DNA of 64,000 nt from Macrocystis pyrifera. Taxonomy: Eukaryota; Sar; Phaeophyceae; Laminariales; Laminariaceae. Numbering within the stretch: position 1 is the stretch's first letter; every line of letters begins with the position of its first letter. The notes under the pieces were generated by a model. It was not told where the DNA came from. It did no database searches and saw nothing but the letters and a program-made list of their open reading frames with translations. Both the position numbers and the translations under genes were made by a program. Positions 22,934 to 35,201 of this stretch are shown here, piece after piece. The stretch lies in NCBI GenBank assembly GCA_031763025.1, contig JASSKH010000028.1:7327324-7391323 (forward strand). The letters run 5' to 3'.

Positions 22934-23110
22934 ATCATGACCCATCCAAGGAACCAATCTTTAGTACAACGATATGAATCCAGGATTTGTTGGATTTACT
23001 CAAAGTTTGAACGCACGAAGCGATCAGTCTGTCGAAGCCTGGCCTACCCTGCGAGCGCAGGATAGGCGAAGGAAACATATAGAGAATTTTTGCCAGGCCT
23101 CGCCCATCAC
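22934..23110 (-). repeat. Dispersed flank repeat, left copy
   Basis: Reverse-oriented copy of the 6690-6850 core (plus strand: CCAAGGAACCAATCTTTAGT, CCAGGATTTGTTGGATTTAC, GAACGCACGAAGCGATCAG). A same-orientation copy follows at 23678, so two direct repeats bracket the recombinase fragment. Confidence 0.7.
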
Positions 23111-23399
23111 ATAGCAGCGCCCTAGCGCTGGCCCTGGCGCCCGCGACCACTGCGCCGTCCTCTCGCCGACTCGGGATCGGAGCTCGACCAACTTCTATTC
23201 TCAACAAGAACCAGCCCGGTCCACCACACGTCACGCGTTTACGTACTGCACCCAATGTTTTACACTTCTTAATTTATACAATACTTATTTGAGTGCTAAG
23301 CTTGAAATTTCTCATGATGAAAGGAGAAAAACACCGACTACACGCTGTATCTACTGTACATCGATACGCGACATCCCGGTGCCTTGCGGCGAGCGCAAG

Positions 23400-23690
23400 C
23401 ACTGACCAACGGGAGCAACGCGGCGAAGTTGAGGGGCACTGGTGAGCGGTGGGGATGCCCGACCACCATGCACCCCCTTTCCACGTCTCGGAGAGCAAGT
23501 CATTGGCGGGTACGACTGTTGACGAGATTCTGAAGATCGGAAGGTGGAAGCCGGAGAACGGAGCGATTTTCTACATCGGATCGGCCACTTGCACTCAGGT
23601 CCAACCGTCAAAGAGGAAACGGGACCACTAGTACCCGACCACGAGCGAGCTGCCACTCTCTCCAGCTTTTGAGCTAATAAAATCGCGACC
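23400..23690 (+). pseudogene. Tyrosine recombinase C-terminal fragment
   Basis: The frame at 23449-23631 reads HVSESKSLAGTTVDEILKIG, then RWKPENGAIFYIG, then a basic tail ending KRKRD. The layout (a helix, GRW, then a tyrosine in FYIG) is that of the catalytic C-terminus of tyrosine recombinases carried by DIRS/Crypton-like elements. I infer the tyrosine of FYIG to be the nucleophile. The Arg-rich and HxxR parts upstream are missing or frame-shifted, so this is a remnant. It lies in kinase B intron 3 between two direct copies of a flank repeat. Confidence 0.55.
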
Positions 23691-24700
23691 CAGTCCAAGG
23701 AACCAATCTTTGGTCCAACAACATGAATCCAGGATTGTTGGATATACTCAGAGTTGGACCTATGCCAATGGGAAAGCGAAGTATCAATAAAAAGTTTGAA
23801 TTCCAAAGATACCCGCCAAAAAAAAAAAAATAGAACACGCTTCCTATGGGCACGTTTAGAAAAAAAAAAAGTTCCCAACTTTTGGAAAAGCCCGAAAAAA
23901 GCAAATCTGGGGCCGATATTGGGCCAAGATCGGTCTGAGAAAAACTCAGGCCGATCTTTGGTTCGAAGCGGCGAGATTCCGAGTCCTCGACAGACATCGA
24001 TCGACAAAACCAACGATTGCGTCATGAATTCTGAACGGAGTGCGCTCGGTAGGGGCTCCGACCCACCCTTGGGTTACCGTCTTCACACAATGGCCAGTGA
24101 CGTGCGGCGGGCGCTGGCCAGGCGTTCGATAAAAAAACAAATAGCCCCTGGTGTGTACAAAACAGAAGGCAAAAATTCTCGATCCATCTCGAATGGCAAA
24201 AAACAGTCTTTTTTCAGGCTTGGGAGGCTACCGCAGGACGCCGCCGGCAAGCTCTCGCCCCCTAGAGCATGTACTCACTTTCTATCTTCGATGCCGTCAT
24301 CTATACTCGTTGGCCTTGCCCGACACCAAGCGGGTTGGCCTTCGGCTGAGTCTATATCGAGATCGAGCATCTATCGTCGCACGAGCTGATTTTTATCAGC
24401 GTGCGGACCATTTGCAACGAGAGAAAACAAATTGCGCCGCCTGCAGCCGTTGGAAAAAAAAGAAGAAAAAATCAAACATGTTTTCCCTTTTTCCCCACAG
24501 CGGCTGTACGAGGATATTTTCGGCCGTTTTTTTAAAGCAATATTTGTGAAAAAAAACTCTCGGACTTCGCGTTTCCATTGGCATAGGTCTTAGAACGCAC
24601 GAAGCGACCAGTCTGTCGATCCTAGCCTATACTGCGAGGGCAGGGTAACAGGCACAGGAAAATACAGACCTTCCCACCCACCTTACAGGCTCAGTAGGAA
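23678..24700 (-). repeat. Dispersed flank repeat, right copy, split by a transposon
   Basis: Runs 23678-23756, is interrupted by the element at 23757-24589, and resumes at 24590-24700 with TTAGAACGCACGAAGC. The uninterrupted form at 6770-6790 (reverse) shows the empty site GAGTTAGAACG. Confidence 0.8.
23757..24589 (+). mobile_element. 833-bp TIR transposon, non-autonomous, copy 2
   Basis: Same family as 11484-12314, opposite strand. Ends GACCTATGCCAATGG / CCATTGGCATAGGTC; flanks TTG (23754-23756) and TTA (24590-24592). A plus-strand frame of 211 codons (from 23754 to 24389) has stretches in common with the 157-codon frame of copy 1, including SDPPLG and the C-terminal SISRSSIYRRTS, but no known domain. 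Poly-A and poly-T tracts flank the central part. Confidence 0.85.
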
Positions 24701-25699
24701 AATCTCAACGAAAAACTTCCGCTGGCAAGCTGGCAAGTAACCCAATGATACCGACCAGCTCAAGAGACAAGGTTATGTTTCCTTGTGGTCTAAGGCCATC
24801 TCTTATGACAAACTGGTTTTGATTTCTGGAAATCGAGGTTTCAGCACCTTCGCAGGCGTGTTTGACCAGGGAAACGGGCGAATCGGGCACGCTTTTCTTG
24901 GAGTCCCACCAGCCATTTTTCGAGAGGCATGCAACGCCGTTTGCCGTTTCTTCAGGATAGCAGATTGAAAATATGTGGATACACTCCAGTTTCCTCTATT
25001 CAGTCTTGGACGCGATTTATTTGAAATTGAGGTAATTTTTTCGGCTGAAACATCGATATCTGAAAATGTCTTGTTGATTTTTTTGGCCGAAAATGACACC
25101 ATCGTAAAAACTTCGAACGACTCCCCTGGAGAAAAGAAAAACGGGCCTAGGTACCTCTCCCCAAAAGACTGTAAGTATTCCGGGAAGAGTGAGCCTGATT
25201 CGGTCGGACTCCGGGTGTAAAATACGTGAAAGCACGTATAAAACACAGTTTCGGGTAAGTTTTTCGGTTTTCTAAAGCCTCCCATATGAGATGGCCTAAC
25301 GTATTACCCCTTTTTTCCATGTGGTGTAGTCCTGTCTAATATTAATAGATGTGACCGGTGTTTTTTTGGATGTGTGCGTACGTGGTGTTGAGTGCGTCGT
25401 CGGGGTCGAAGTTGTTTGGGGTCGCGCGCCAGCATCCCAGCAAGTAAGCGAGCGAGGTGCGGTGCGGTGCCGTGCGGTACGTTCGAATTTATTGGTGCAG
25501 TATTATTGACCACCGGCGGCGGCGCGAGATGAGCCCAATAAAGAGATCACACAAGTTGTTCAATCTCGCCATTCATGACTACAGTAACTAACGTTCATGC
25601 GATTTCCTATCCCGCATTTCGCCTCTCGTCGTGCGCGCAACAACACCACCGCCAACAACACCACCACCACCACCACTACCTCCCCAACAACAACAACAG
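24701..25699. other. Kinase B intron 3, 3' part
   Basis: No recognised gene. A minus-strand frame of 160 codons (24803-25285) has no familiar domain. The last 60 bases before exon 4 are CAACAA/ACCACC repeats serving as the acceptor region. Confidence 0.5.
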
Positions 25700-25858
25700 G
25701 CGGTAGACATGTGGAGCATGGGTGTGATCATCTACCATTTGCTTTGCGGCGGCCACCCCTTCGTGGGGAAGAACGTCCATCTCATGATTCGCAAGATCAA
25801 ATTGGGCCACTTCGGGTTCCGCGCCAAGATCTGGAACTACATCTCGGACGACGCTAAG
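25700..25858 (+). CDS. Kinase B exon 4, subdomain IX
   Basis: Codes residues 205-257, phase 0. Acceptor ACAACAG ends at 25699; donor GTACGT at 25859. It begins AVDMWSMGVIIYHLLCGGHP and ends WNYISDDAK. D207 of DMWSMGV is the conserved loop-anchoring Asp. HPF then GKN replaces the usual HPFYD. It joins PYGT of exon 3 cleanly. Counterpart of kinase A exon 1846-2001, one residue longer. Confidence 0.92.
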
Positions 25859-25887
25859 GTACGTGAAGAAAGTATCTAAGGGCGAGT

Positions 25888-26167
25888 GTCCAAATCAAGG
25901 TCGGGACACTTTGTATCCCTGGACAGGTTAGCCTGTTAAGTCGGTACTCGTTGGTACCCACGTGCGTTGTTTGCTTAGAGATAGAAGAAGAGCAGCTTTA
26001 TTCCTTTCCTGCACGCGGAGACTAAAAGCCGAGCTCGTGCCTCGCTGGGAAAACCCATGGTTTTCCATCTACGAAACGCCTCCCAAGTACTACAAATACG
26101 ATCCCAAATCTTAGAACCCCTGGGGAAATTAACTGACTTTCAGCCCCATTCAAAGCAGTATCATAAC
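25888..26167 (+). repeat. Dispersed repeat (TAGAGATAGAAGAAG family), truncated
   Basis: Aligned with 38825-39100: GACACTTTGTATCCC, GCTTAGAGATAGAAGAAGAG, GGTTTTCCATCTA, CAAGTACTACAAATACG and CAAAGCAGTATCATAACAC. The match stops at about 26166, where LINE sequence begins, so the LINE may have inserted here. Confidence 0.75.
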
Positions 26168-26897
26168 ACGAGCTGGAGTAAAGTGGGATAGCGTAATCGA
26201 GAAAGTATGGAAGGTGTAGGACAGTATGGAAGGATATAGGACGAAAGTAAGAAGACATGATGTCCATAGAGAAATTTGGGAGGCCCAAGACAGAAGTAGA
26301 AGAAATCACAAGAAGAAGGAAAAGGCTAGCTCTAAGACATAAGGTGAAATCGGGGAAACACTTTAAGAGATGTGCGGGGGGCTAAGCGAAGGGACATGGA
26401 TGAGAACGTATTTGCCGACCGAATGGACTTCGCGAAAACGCCGACACTGCGATTTCGTGTGAGGGACCTGGACCTGCCAGAAAGAAGAAAGAGGTACCAG
26501 GTACACCCGTAGGTGGGAGGAGGAAGTAGATGTACAGATGTGCCCGTGTGGCAAAGGAATAGAGAGTAGAACTCACATAGTAGGAGAATGTGAAATGTAC
26601 AAGGAAGAATTGGATGTGTTAGGAGAGGAGATGAGGGAAATAGACGAATGTGGCATGAAGGAATTTGGTACACAAGATAGCAGCGAGGAAAGGATCGCTA
26701 TCCTAGGAGATATATGGTGGTCACAGGCGGCGAAACAGGACGGGGATAAGATTAGGCAAAACTTTCTAAGTAATACTTGGGAACAACAAAATGAGCTCCC
26801 AACTGTTGGAGATGTCTCGATCAGGAGTAGGAACGGTGCTCCGTCTCGAAAGAGACGCGTGGTCGATGGTCAAATGACTAAGGCGAGCAACAAATGA
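26168..26897 (+). pseudogene. LINE (non-LTR retrotransposon) 3' end
   Basis: The frame 26538-26897 reads MCPCGKGIESRTHIVGECEM, then an acidic stretch, ending KASNK-stop. The CxC...H...C pattern is the zinc-knuckle-like motif that follows the reverse transcriptase in many non-LTR elements. Upstream, 26385-26500 gives RMDFAKTPTLRFRVRDLDLP in another frame. The two frames join only if seven bases CCAGGTA at about 26497-26503 are left out (RKRY to TRRWEEE). The RT core is missing (5' truncation). A second, reverse copy is at 36390-36790. In kinase B intron 4. Confidence 0.7.
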
Positions 26898-26974
26898 GTA
26901 TTCCCCCCCGGCTGGTGAGGGGACTCCGCTGGAGGCACCGCCGTATGCAAAACAAAACGCGCTTTCGCTTCAAT

Positions 26975-27445
26975 TCTCATGACACAACCCCGACGTGCTC
27001 CGTCCCGGCATTGTATTGATGCGAAGGTCTATGATCATACGACTGCGGCCATGTATGACATGAGTACACCCCCCCCCCCCCCCCCCCCTCGTATCACACG
27101 TAGTGTTCAAGGTAAGGCACCCAAGAGGCAGTTACATAGTACTCCCATTGCTGTCTCTGGAAGTGGCCACACCGGAAATTAAACTAACTCATTGAAGCTG
27201 TCATCCATATGCAAGAAAGTCCGCCTCACAAGCGGTTCTTAGTAGGATGCAGCTCACCCTTCATGCGACTCGCCGGACACCTCACGGCGCTTCGCGCTTG
27301 GTGCAAGCAATGTCTGCCTGGTCGGTGAAAACCCGACATGCTCCGTCCCGGCATTGTAGGGCTGCGAGGGTCTATGGTCATACGACTACGGCCATGCATG
27401 AGATCGAGTACATCTCTCCTATCGAGTACACCCCCCCCCGAAACC
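26975..27445 (+). repeat. Poly-C-ended dispersed repeat, two partial copies
   Basis: 26975-27090 is a 3'-end piece closing in about 20 C (27068-27088). 27090-27440 is a second copy lacking its first third, also closing in CCCCCCCC. In kinase B intron 4, just before exon 5. Confidence 0.8.
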
Positions 27446-27573
27446 CCATCTCCCGCTCCCTACTATTCACATCAGGTACAAATACGAATATACCATACGT
27501 AGGGTATTTACAAGAAGCTGTTGATCGCCCCCCCCGCCGCCCATCTCACCTTATCTACTATTCATATCGACAG

Positions 27574-27753
27574 GATCTGATCAGCGGCCTGTTGATTGTT
27601 GACCAAGCGACAAGGATGACGGCGGCTGAGGCGCTTGATCACCCCTGGCTTTCCACGAAGACGCCCAGCATGGAGGGTAACAACCTCAGTTTGAGTCTGC
27701 AGCCGCTCAGAATCTCCAGCGCCAAAAGGAAGCTGCTAGCTACGGTCCGGTCG
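27574..27753 (+). CDS. Kinase B exon 5, C-lobe end and regulatory helix
   Basis: Codes residues 258-317, phase 0. Acceptor GACAG ends at 27573, donor GTGAGA at 27754. It opens DLISGLLIVDQATRMTAAEA and then LDHPWL, closing the kinase fold. A Ser/Leu-rich linker and a basic helix AKRKLLATVRS follow, at the position of the CaMK autoinhibitory/calmodulin-binding segment and with the same length as kinase A exon 4798-4977. Reading through the donor gives a Gly-rich tail to a stop at 27853-27855. A terminal exon further on is likelier; a weak candidate lies at 28745-28850. Overall kinase B looks intact. Confidence 0.9.
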
Positions 27754-27929
27754 GTGAGAATCGGGTCCGGGGGCGACGGCAGGGCGGGCAGGGCGGTGAA
27801 CAGTGGGGCATCGGTATTGATACAGGGTCCGGGTGGGGAGGGAGGCAGGGGGTGAGGGCGGATCAGGGGTCTGTGTGTTCAACAGCGGCACTACTGTGAT
27901 AGGGGTAGGATGGAGTAGGGGGCGACGGG

Positions 27930-28470
27930 GGGGGAGCTAGGGGGGGAAAGGGGGGGAAAGGGGGGGGGTAGTCATGTAGTCATTATCGTGCATGGCCGTA
28001 GTCGTATGATTCTAGACCTTCGCATCCCTACAATGCCGGGACGGAGCACGTCGGGTTTCACCGATCAGGCAGACATTGCTTGCATCAAGCGCAAAGCGCC
28101 ATGAGGTGTTGGGCGAGTTGCATGAAGGGTGAGCTGCATCCTACTCAGAACTGCTTTTCAGGCGAATTTTCTTGCATATGGATGACGGCGTCAATAAATT
28201 GATTTAATTTCTGGCGTGACCACTTCCAGAGACAGCAATGGGTTTACTATGTAACTACCTCGTGGGTGCCTTGCCATGTACACACTACGTGATACGACCA
28301 TCCCCATTATGCGGAGGGAAGGTTCTCCCTGCACAGAAATGATCTAACTCGACCGCCAGCCGTGGTGATCGCCAAAAAAAAAAAAAAACTGTACCTTGAC
28401 TGCCTAGCTCACGTGCTGAGAGGCGTGCTTTACAGCGTCGTCTCCAATCGACGCCAACCCAACCTATATG
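27930..28470 (-). mobile_element. Poly-C-ended dispersed repeat, reverse copy
   Basis: Begins in G runs (27925-27968) and ends CCAACCCAACCTATATG at 28470. The AT end carries two facing TACCWGGTA motifs (28471-28479 and 28485-28493) where other copies have plain TATATA. Confidence 0.85.
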
Positions 28471-28744
28471 TACCAGGTATATAATACCTGGTATAGGGGG
28501 AGGGGGGAGGGGTGAGGTAACGGGACGCGACCGTTGTGCTAGGGTTATAGGGTGGGATGGTGGCGGGGTGGGGGGAGGCTGGGGGGGGAAGGTGTTAAAC
28601 GAGGCAATATTGTGGCCTTTCGACGGAACCAGCTTTGGTTTTGGCAGATGCTGGCACGACGCAATGACGGTATGATTTGTTTCACTTTGGTGTTGCCTCA
28701 GTTAGTTCATCAGTGTCAACCGCGCGCTGACTTGTCTGTTTTCA

Positions 28745-28850
28745 GTGGAGCGGATCCTGCCATCACGGCGAAGAAGTTCAACTGTGTTCAGTGTGTTCGT
28801 GTTGAGACTCTTTCTCCGACCAGCGAACGAACCAAGGCTTGCCCAGGATA
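28745..28850 (+). CDS. Candidate 3'-terminal exon of kinase B (weak)
   Basis: After a good acceptor CTGTTTTCAG (ends 28744) two short frames are open. In phase 0 it reads WSGSCHHGEEVQ to a TGA at 28802-28804; in another phase it reads GADPAITAKKFNCVQCVRVE to a TAA at 28848-28850. Only position, acceptor quality and a stop support it; no homology. Confidence 0.15.
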
Positions 28851-29127
28851 AAACACTACACAGCACTACGTATACATCAGCTGTTAACACCTGCCAGTAT
28901 TGGCATTTGCACTAAAATCTGTCGGGAAAGGACGCTCGTCAGAAGGTTCACGCGAAAAACACAACAACAGCAACAATAACGAGTGTCACTGTACTGTGCT
29001 GACCTATCGTCGAGCTGTTCCATGGAGGGGGTCTTTCTGTTTTCCTCCAACGGTTGAACAGTTCGACCAGTCCGTCCGGTGGCCGGCATTTCTCTTCCTG
29101 AGCCCCCCCCCCCCATACACACTATAT

Positions 29128-29960
29128 ATAGGTTGGGTTGGCGTCGGTTAGCAACGACACTGTACAAACACGCCGCTTACTACTTGAGCTAGACAACCAG
29201 GGTACCGTTTTTTCGGTTTTGGGTTTTGGCGGTCGGTCACAGCTGGAGGTCGAGTTTGATCATTTTTGCGGGGTGGAGAACCTTTGCTCCGCACAAGGAG
29301 AATTATCGCATCACGTAAGTGTTTTATGGTAAAGCACCGAACAGGCAGTTACATAGTACTCCCATTGTTGTCTCTAGAAGTGGCCACACCGGAAATAAAA
29401 TTAACTCATTGAAGCTGTCATCCATATGCAAGTCCGCCATACAAGCGATGCTTAGTAGGATGCAGCTCACCCTTCATGCGACTCGCCCAACACCTCACGG
29501 CGCTTCGCGCTTGGTGCAGGCAATGTCTGCCCGGTTGCATCACGTAAGTGTTTTATGGTAAAGCACCGAACAGGCAGTTACATAGTACTCCCATTGTTGT
29601 CTCTAGAAGTGGCCACACCGGAAATAAAATTATCTCATTGAAGCTGTCATCCATATGCAAGTCCGCCATACAAGCGATGCTTAGTAGGATGCAGTTCACC
29701 CTTCATGCGACTCGCCCAACACCTCACGGCGCTTCGCGCTTGGTGCAGGCAATGTCTGCCCGGTCGGTGAAAACCCGACGTGCTCCGTCCCGGCATTGTA
29801 GGGCTGCGAGGGTATATGGTAGCACGGCTACGGCCGTGCATGGTATCGAGTACGCCCCTGGTCGGTGAAATCCGACGTGCTTCGTCCCAGCATTGTAGGG
29901 ATGCGAGGGTCTATGGTCATACGGCGACGGCCACGAATAATATCGAGTACACCTCCCCCC
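29128..29960 (+). repeat. Poly-C-ended dispersed repeat with internal tandem duplications
   Basis: A copy starting TATATAGGTTGGGTTGGCG at 29125, in which 29308-29536 is repeated directly as 29537-29765 (229 bp, two visible differences). Its 3' segment is then repeated, diverged, at about 29761-29857 and 29858-29955. It ends in CCTCCCCCCCCCCGCGCC. Confidence 0.85.
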
Positions 29961-30159
29961 CCCCGCGCCTCCCGCTCCCCTCCCCGGGTTCCCTTTCCCC
30001 CCTTTCCCCCCGCGTCCCTTATCCCCACCGCATCGCAGGTTATTTTTGCGAAAAAAATGTTAGGTGGGGACTTCATTCCTTGATCAGCTGAAGCTAAAGG
30101 GGAAAGCGTCAGCGGTACTGTGCAGTGGAGTCGATCATGCGCCCGCCCGCCCACCGGTC

Positions 30160-33100
30160 CACCAGCACGCGATGTAGGAGAAATTAACCTCCATCTATCA
30201 TCGCTCGTTATGTGGAGCTTCGTACACCCCAGTATGAGCCTGAGCCTGCCAAGGGGCTACAAAACTAGTGGTGGTTAGGTCGTACTATGCGCCTACCAAG
30301 GGGCTACAAACCCATGTGTGGTTTCGTAGGTGGTACCCGTGCTCGATTTGTTTTAGTCGATGTCTAGTTTTGGTAAAAAATGCGGATACAACTGATACCA
30401 GGTATAGATAATAATAGGCTTATATTTTGTCTGGTGTTGTCGCGCGTGCCGCATCGCACGATGGAGAGAGGCGCCTTGGTTTAGATTGAGAAACCCGCTG
30501 CTACTGCTGCCGCCGGTGCTGCGGCTGCAGCTTCCGTTGGCCACTGCAACTGCTGTGTGTCCGGCACGCAAGTGTCAGGCTTCGACGACCCCCAATCGAC
30601 CAAGTGGTTCTATACATCCTGTGTAGTGACTCTTGAAAACGGTAATATTTTAGATCACCTCCGTGGTGTTGGACGTTTTTATTTCGTAGTCTTCGGGGTG
30701 CGGGGCGGTGAAAGTGTCCCGGCTTTACAAGAAATACCCCCGACCCGACCGACCGTCGACGACTTGCGCCGGTTTCCTTTGGGCCGCACCAAAAAAACAA
30801 AGACAGACGTATACGCACATATTGTTGGAAGGGCGTTGACTGCTTTACCGCAGGACAACCCCTAGAAAGAAACGCCCTCTTACCACTTCCTAGTGTATAT
30901 CAGCTAAAAAGTGGGCTGAAGCTGTTGTATGAACGTATTTAGAGACTGAACGGCCGCAGCGTGCTCTGTGCTACCAGGTGTATGTCACCGGCCCAGCAGC
31001 AGCAGCAAAGCCGCCTATCTTAGACTAGGGTTGCTCGTGCTGAGCTTGTACTGCTGCTGCTTCTGTACGGACAACCAGACAGTACGAATATTTGCTTTAG
31101 TCCGCTGTCGGTGGTGGTTTCATGGTTTTTTTCTTCTGATATTTTTTTTTCTCGCTGGCGTTGGAGCCGGAAGGCGTATATAAACGACGTTCAGCAATAG
31201 TACGGGACACCTACTAATAATCGTGATAAGAAACCGAAATACCGACCCAGAATGTAGATTTGTTGTTTCAAAACGGGTGCAGTTTCTTCACCAATTTCAA
31301 AATAATGGCTCCCGATGTTCTTGTTTGCCGTAAACCTCCGCCTGCCTTTCGTAATTTGCTCGTTTTCTTACATTTTTTTCAGGTGTTCTATTAATATACA
31401 TATACCTGTACGCAGCAAGCAGTATTTCATATACTCGTACAAGTAGCAGTGCCGTGGACCTTCAAGTTGGCCAAATTATGTATACGGGTTGTTGGCGTGT
31501 CGTGATGCTTGCGGCGGGGAGGGGGGGGGGGGACGGGGCGCATTGTCGCACGTTTTGCTTGCAAGTGAAGCTGATTGCTCATGTCCGAGGAGATGCCCGT
31601 GAGTGGTTGACTCGTCTTTTTAGGTGTTTTGCTTGCAGCGGGGTCATAATTTGGGAAACTGAGGGTCAGTCTGGTTGACACAATAGTTTTCAGGCTTTTT
31701 TTTGTGTAATAGGTGTCTGGCGTTTTTTTTTCTGTTTGTCGGTAGCTGTAGTTAGTTGATCGTAGGCGCCCCGCTGTCGGCATGTCTCATGCGCGCACGA
31801 GAGTCCAGCCGACAGCGTACTGCACCGCGTATTCACGCGTGAGGGCGTCTTAGTGTTTCTGCACCCTTGTTTGCTTGTTGTATGTTGAAACGAATAGTGG
31901 GGTTGCTGGTTGCCAACTTATATGAAATTTGTCGCTATCATAGACTCTTCGTTTACCCCAGTGCCAATTGGGGTCTCTAAGAATGAAGAAGACGTTTCGC
32001 CCTGGTTGTCTGTCAGGCCTTTACTTTCTTGTCTTATCGTCATTGGTAGTTACTGTTGGATATCGTAACGGTTTCGTCTATATATCGATCTTGCCGATCT
32101 TCGATATGTCGCACCGAACGCGTTTTTGCCCACACCGTCCGTTGGCATTCCCGCCTTTGTTTTTGTGACGATACTGAACGAAACGTGTGGATATACCAGT
32201 ATCGAATATCGAAATCGTGTTTATACGTAGTATACATCGATTAGATTTTTCGTTTATCGATATCGTACGAATTGACGAGATTTTTCGTCGATCGATATCG
32301 TATCTCAACTCGATTCTCGTTCGATGTCCATCTCTATCTATGAACAGTACTCGTACCGTGGTACTCCTCTCTTCTGCGAAGATTACTATTAATCCTAGTC
32401 TTCGTATGACTAAGCACATTTTGAGCTACATGAGTGCGTTCTTCTCCTGGCCCCCGAGGTATTGGACTTGCACAGGCCAATTTTCTGTTGTTGGACGGCT
32501 GATGTCTGACGTGTACAGCAGTAGTCGCATACAACGAATCAATAAGCCGAGTTTTTTTCGTTCGGCGACTGATGCCTGACGCGTACTTATAGTCACACGC
32601 AGTGACTCAACACGTTAGGAAACGTAGGTCCGAGGCCCGCAACGTCACGACAAATAGGAGAACGCTAAAACCTGTCCATACCACCACCCTTGTTACCCTT
32701 ATACCTCCCACGCCTGTCCACACTCACCACCCTTACCCCCACCTTATTCCCCACGCACTGGAGTGCCCTCCAGCGTCCCTGTCAGCATAGCCCGCGCCGT
32801 CAATATCCTCTTATTATACTCTCCGCTGACTATCTCGTTTTCACGCGCTCTGCCTCTTGATGCCTTGTTTCACCCACCGATCTGATCCTCGCACTGCTCG
32901 GCGGAATTGTCAGCCCCACAATCTCACTCGTGGCAAACCTAACCGCCGCCGCTCCCTCGTCAGGACTGCCTTCCCCCCCCCCCACGTGCCCGGTTTCTCC
33001 AAGTTTTTCTCCCCTCACACCACCAACATACGCCTCCAGAATAAAACCAGCACCACAAACTCCATCCGTTGGACGGAGGCATTATCTTGCAACTCTTCCT

Positions 33101-33690
33101 CGCCATTTAAACATGCCTCCGTTAATCGTTGCCACCACCTCCGGTGGACATCTGAGAGTAAAAACGGCTAGCTCTTCAACCCTTTTACCATAGCTTTTAC
33201 TGCGCTTCTGTACAAAAACTAAATGTTGCTGTAATTTCAAGTGTTTTGTCCCTACGACGGGAGTTTAGCCCTCAAGGGGTTGACGAAAATATGCTAGGAG
33301 ACCGCGGGTTGACCCTTTGAACGACCGCCCCCCCCCCACCTGCACTAAATTTACCAGTAAGTAAGGCCGAAAGAGGCATGACGCGACGGAAACGAACGGT
33401 CTCTCATGGTATGTAGTAGTAGGCGTCTTTGGAGCCCCCCCTGGTCGTCCGCATTTGCGCCTTTTTCCTGGGACGTTAAGTCCAACCTCCAGTGCACCTC
33501 TCCCTGATTCCACAATGACTCACCCTCCCTCTCACCCCCCCGCCCGATCTCTGCTAGGTACACGCAGCCGAAAAGAGCCGCGTCCTACTTGGTGGTTGCC
33601 TCGTGCACCTGAAGAAATGCGCTAGTGTTGTCCTGTTAAAAAGCTCCGTGACCCCTGCCCCCCCACCCCCCAAGCGCCCACCAAAACCCA
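30160..33690. other. 3.5-kb stretch without a recognised gene
   Basis: No family recognised in any frame. A 102-codon plus frame at 30557-30865 and a 105-codon minus frame overlap each other and look like chance. 32040-32340 is rich in TATCGA/CGATATCG words. TACCAGGTA occurs at 30396-30404. 32640-33190 is C-rich with a long plus frame of low complexity. Confidence 0.5.
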
Positions 33691-33702
33691 TCCCCACCAG
33701 CT

Positions 33703-34315
<613 letters not shown>

Positions 34316-35201
34316 ACCAGCCTGCGTCGACCAGAAATTAATTCAACAACCCTTTGAAATAAGGGCTCGCCTCGTCTCTGCCCGTTTCTTCTACGTGCCC
34401 CCCCCACACACCGCCGACCACGGCCGCACTCAGCCTCATTAGATTTTTGACGCAAAGAGAAGCCCACGGACGAAGTCCCATCCAGGCTGGATGACGGAAG
34501 CACGCGCGGTGCGACTTCTTGGCTGTAACTAGCACGACGACTCCTCCAGCCGTCCATCACCGTTCACCGGGTCGTACCGGGGCCGCTCTGTTCATATTCG
34601 AACTGTCACCGCCTTGTGAATCGTAAGATGCGGCTCCGCGATCGCAGAGGCGTTGTACGATAGAGGTAGCATATTTGCTCGAAAACGTTTTCTGAATGAC
34701 GGGGCGCCTTAACCTAAAATGGTCGGAATGCCAATCTTGTTTCGAAATATGACATTTTTGTATTCTTAGGCCATGGGATTATTCATCGGGATGCAATTTG
34801 ATTTTTGCTGCAGTCAGCTTTCGGGTGGGGTGGGGTATGGAGCTCTTCAAGTGAGGAGCCTCAGAAAAATTAGGGTGAACCTCTATCGTAGAACGCCTCC
34901 GCACCCCTGAAGTACCACCCTGTGAGTCTACGAAACCTTATCGAGGAACGTAAAACGGGCTAAAAAAGGAAAGGGACACCGACCACCCACTCGCAAGGGA
35001 CGGGCTCGTCACGCGCCGACGCTACCGCCGCGCAGCCCCACTGAGGGTGGAGGGGGAGACGAAAACGTAGCCACGAAAACAGATGATCGCAAGCTGCTAT
35101 CACATTCCTAGAGGGGGAGGGGCGGGGTGAAAATGTATCGCTGACAACAGAAGAGCACCTATCAACAGCAGAGCAGAAAAAATCGCCACATCCCCAGCGA
35201 G

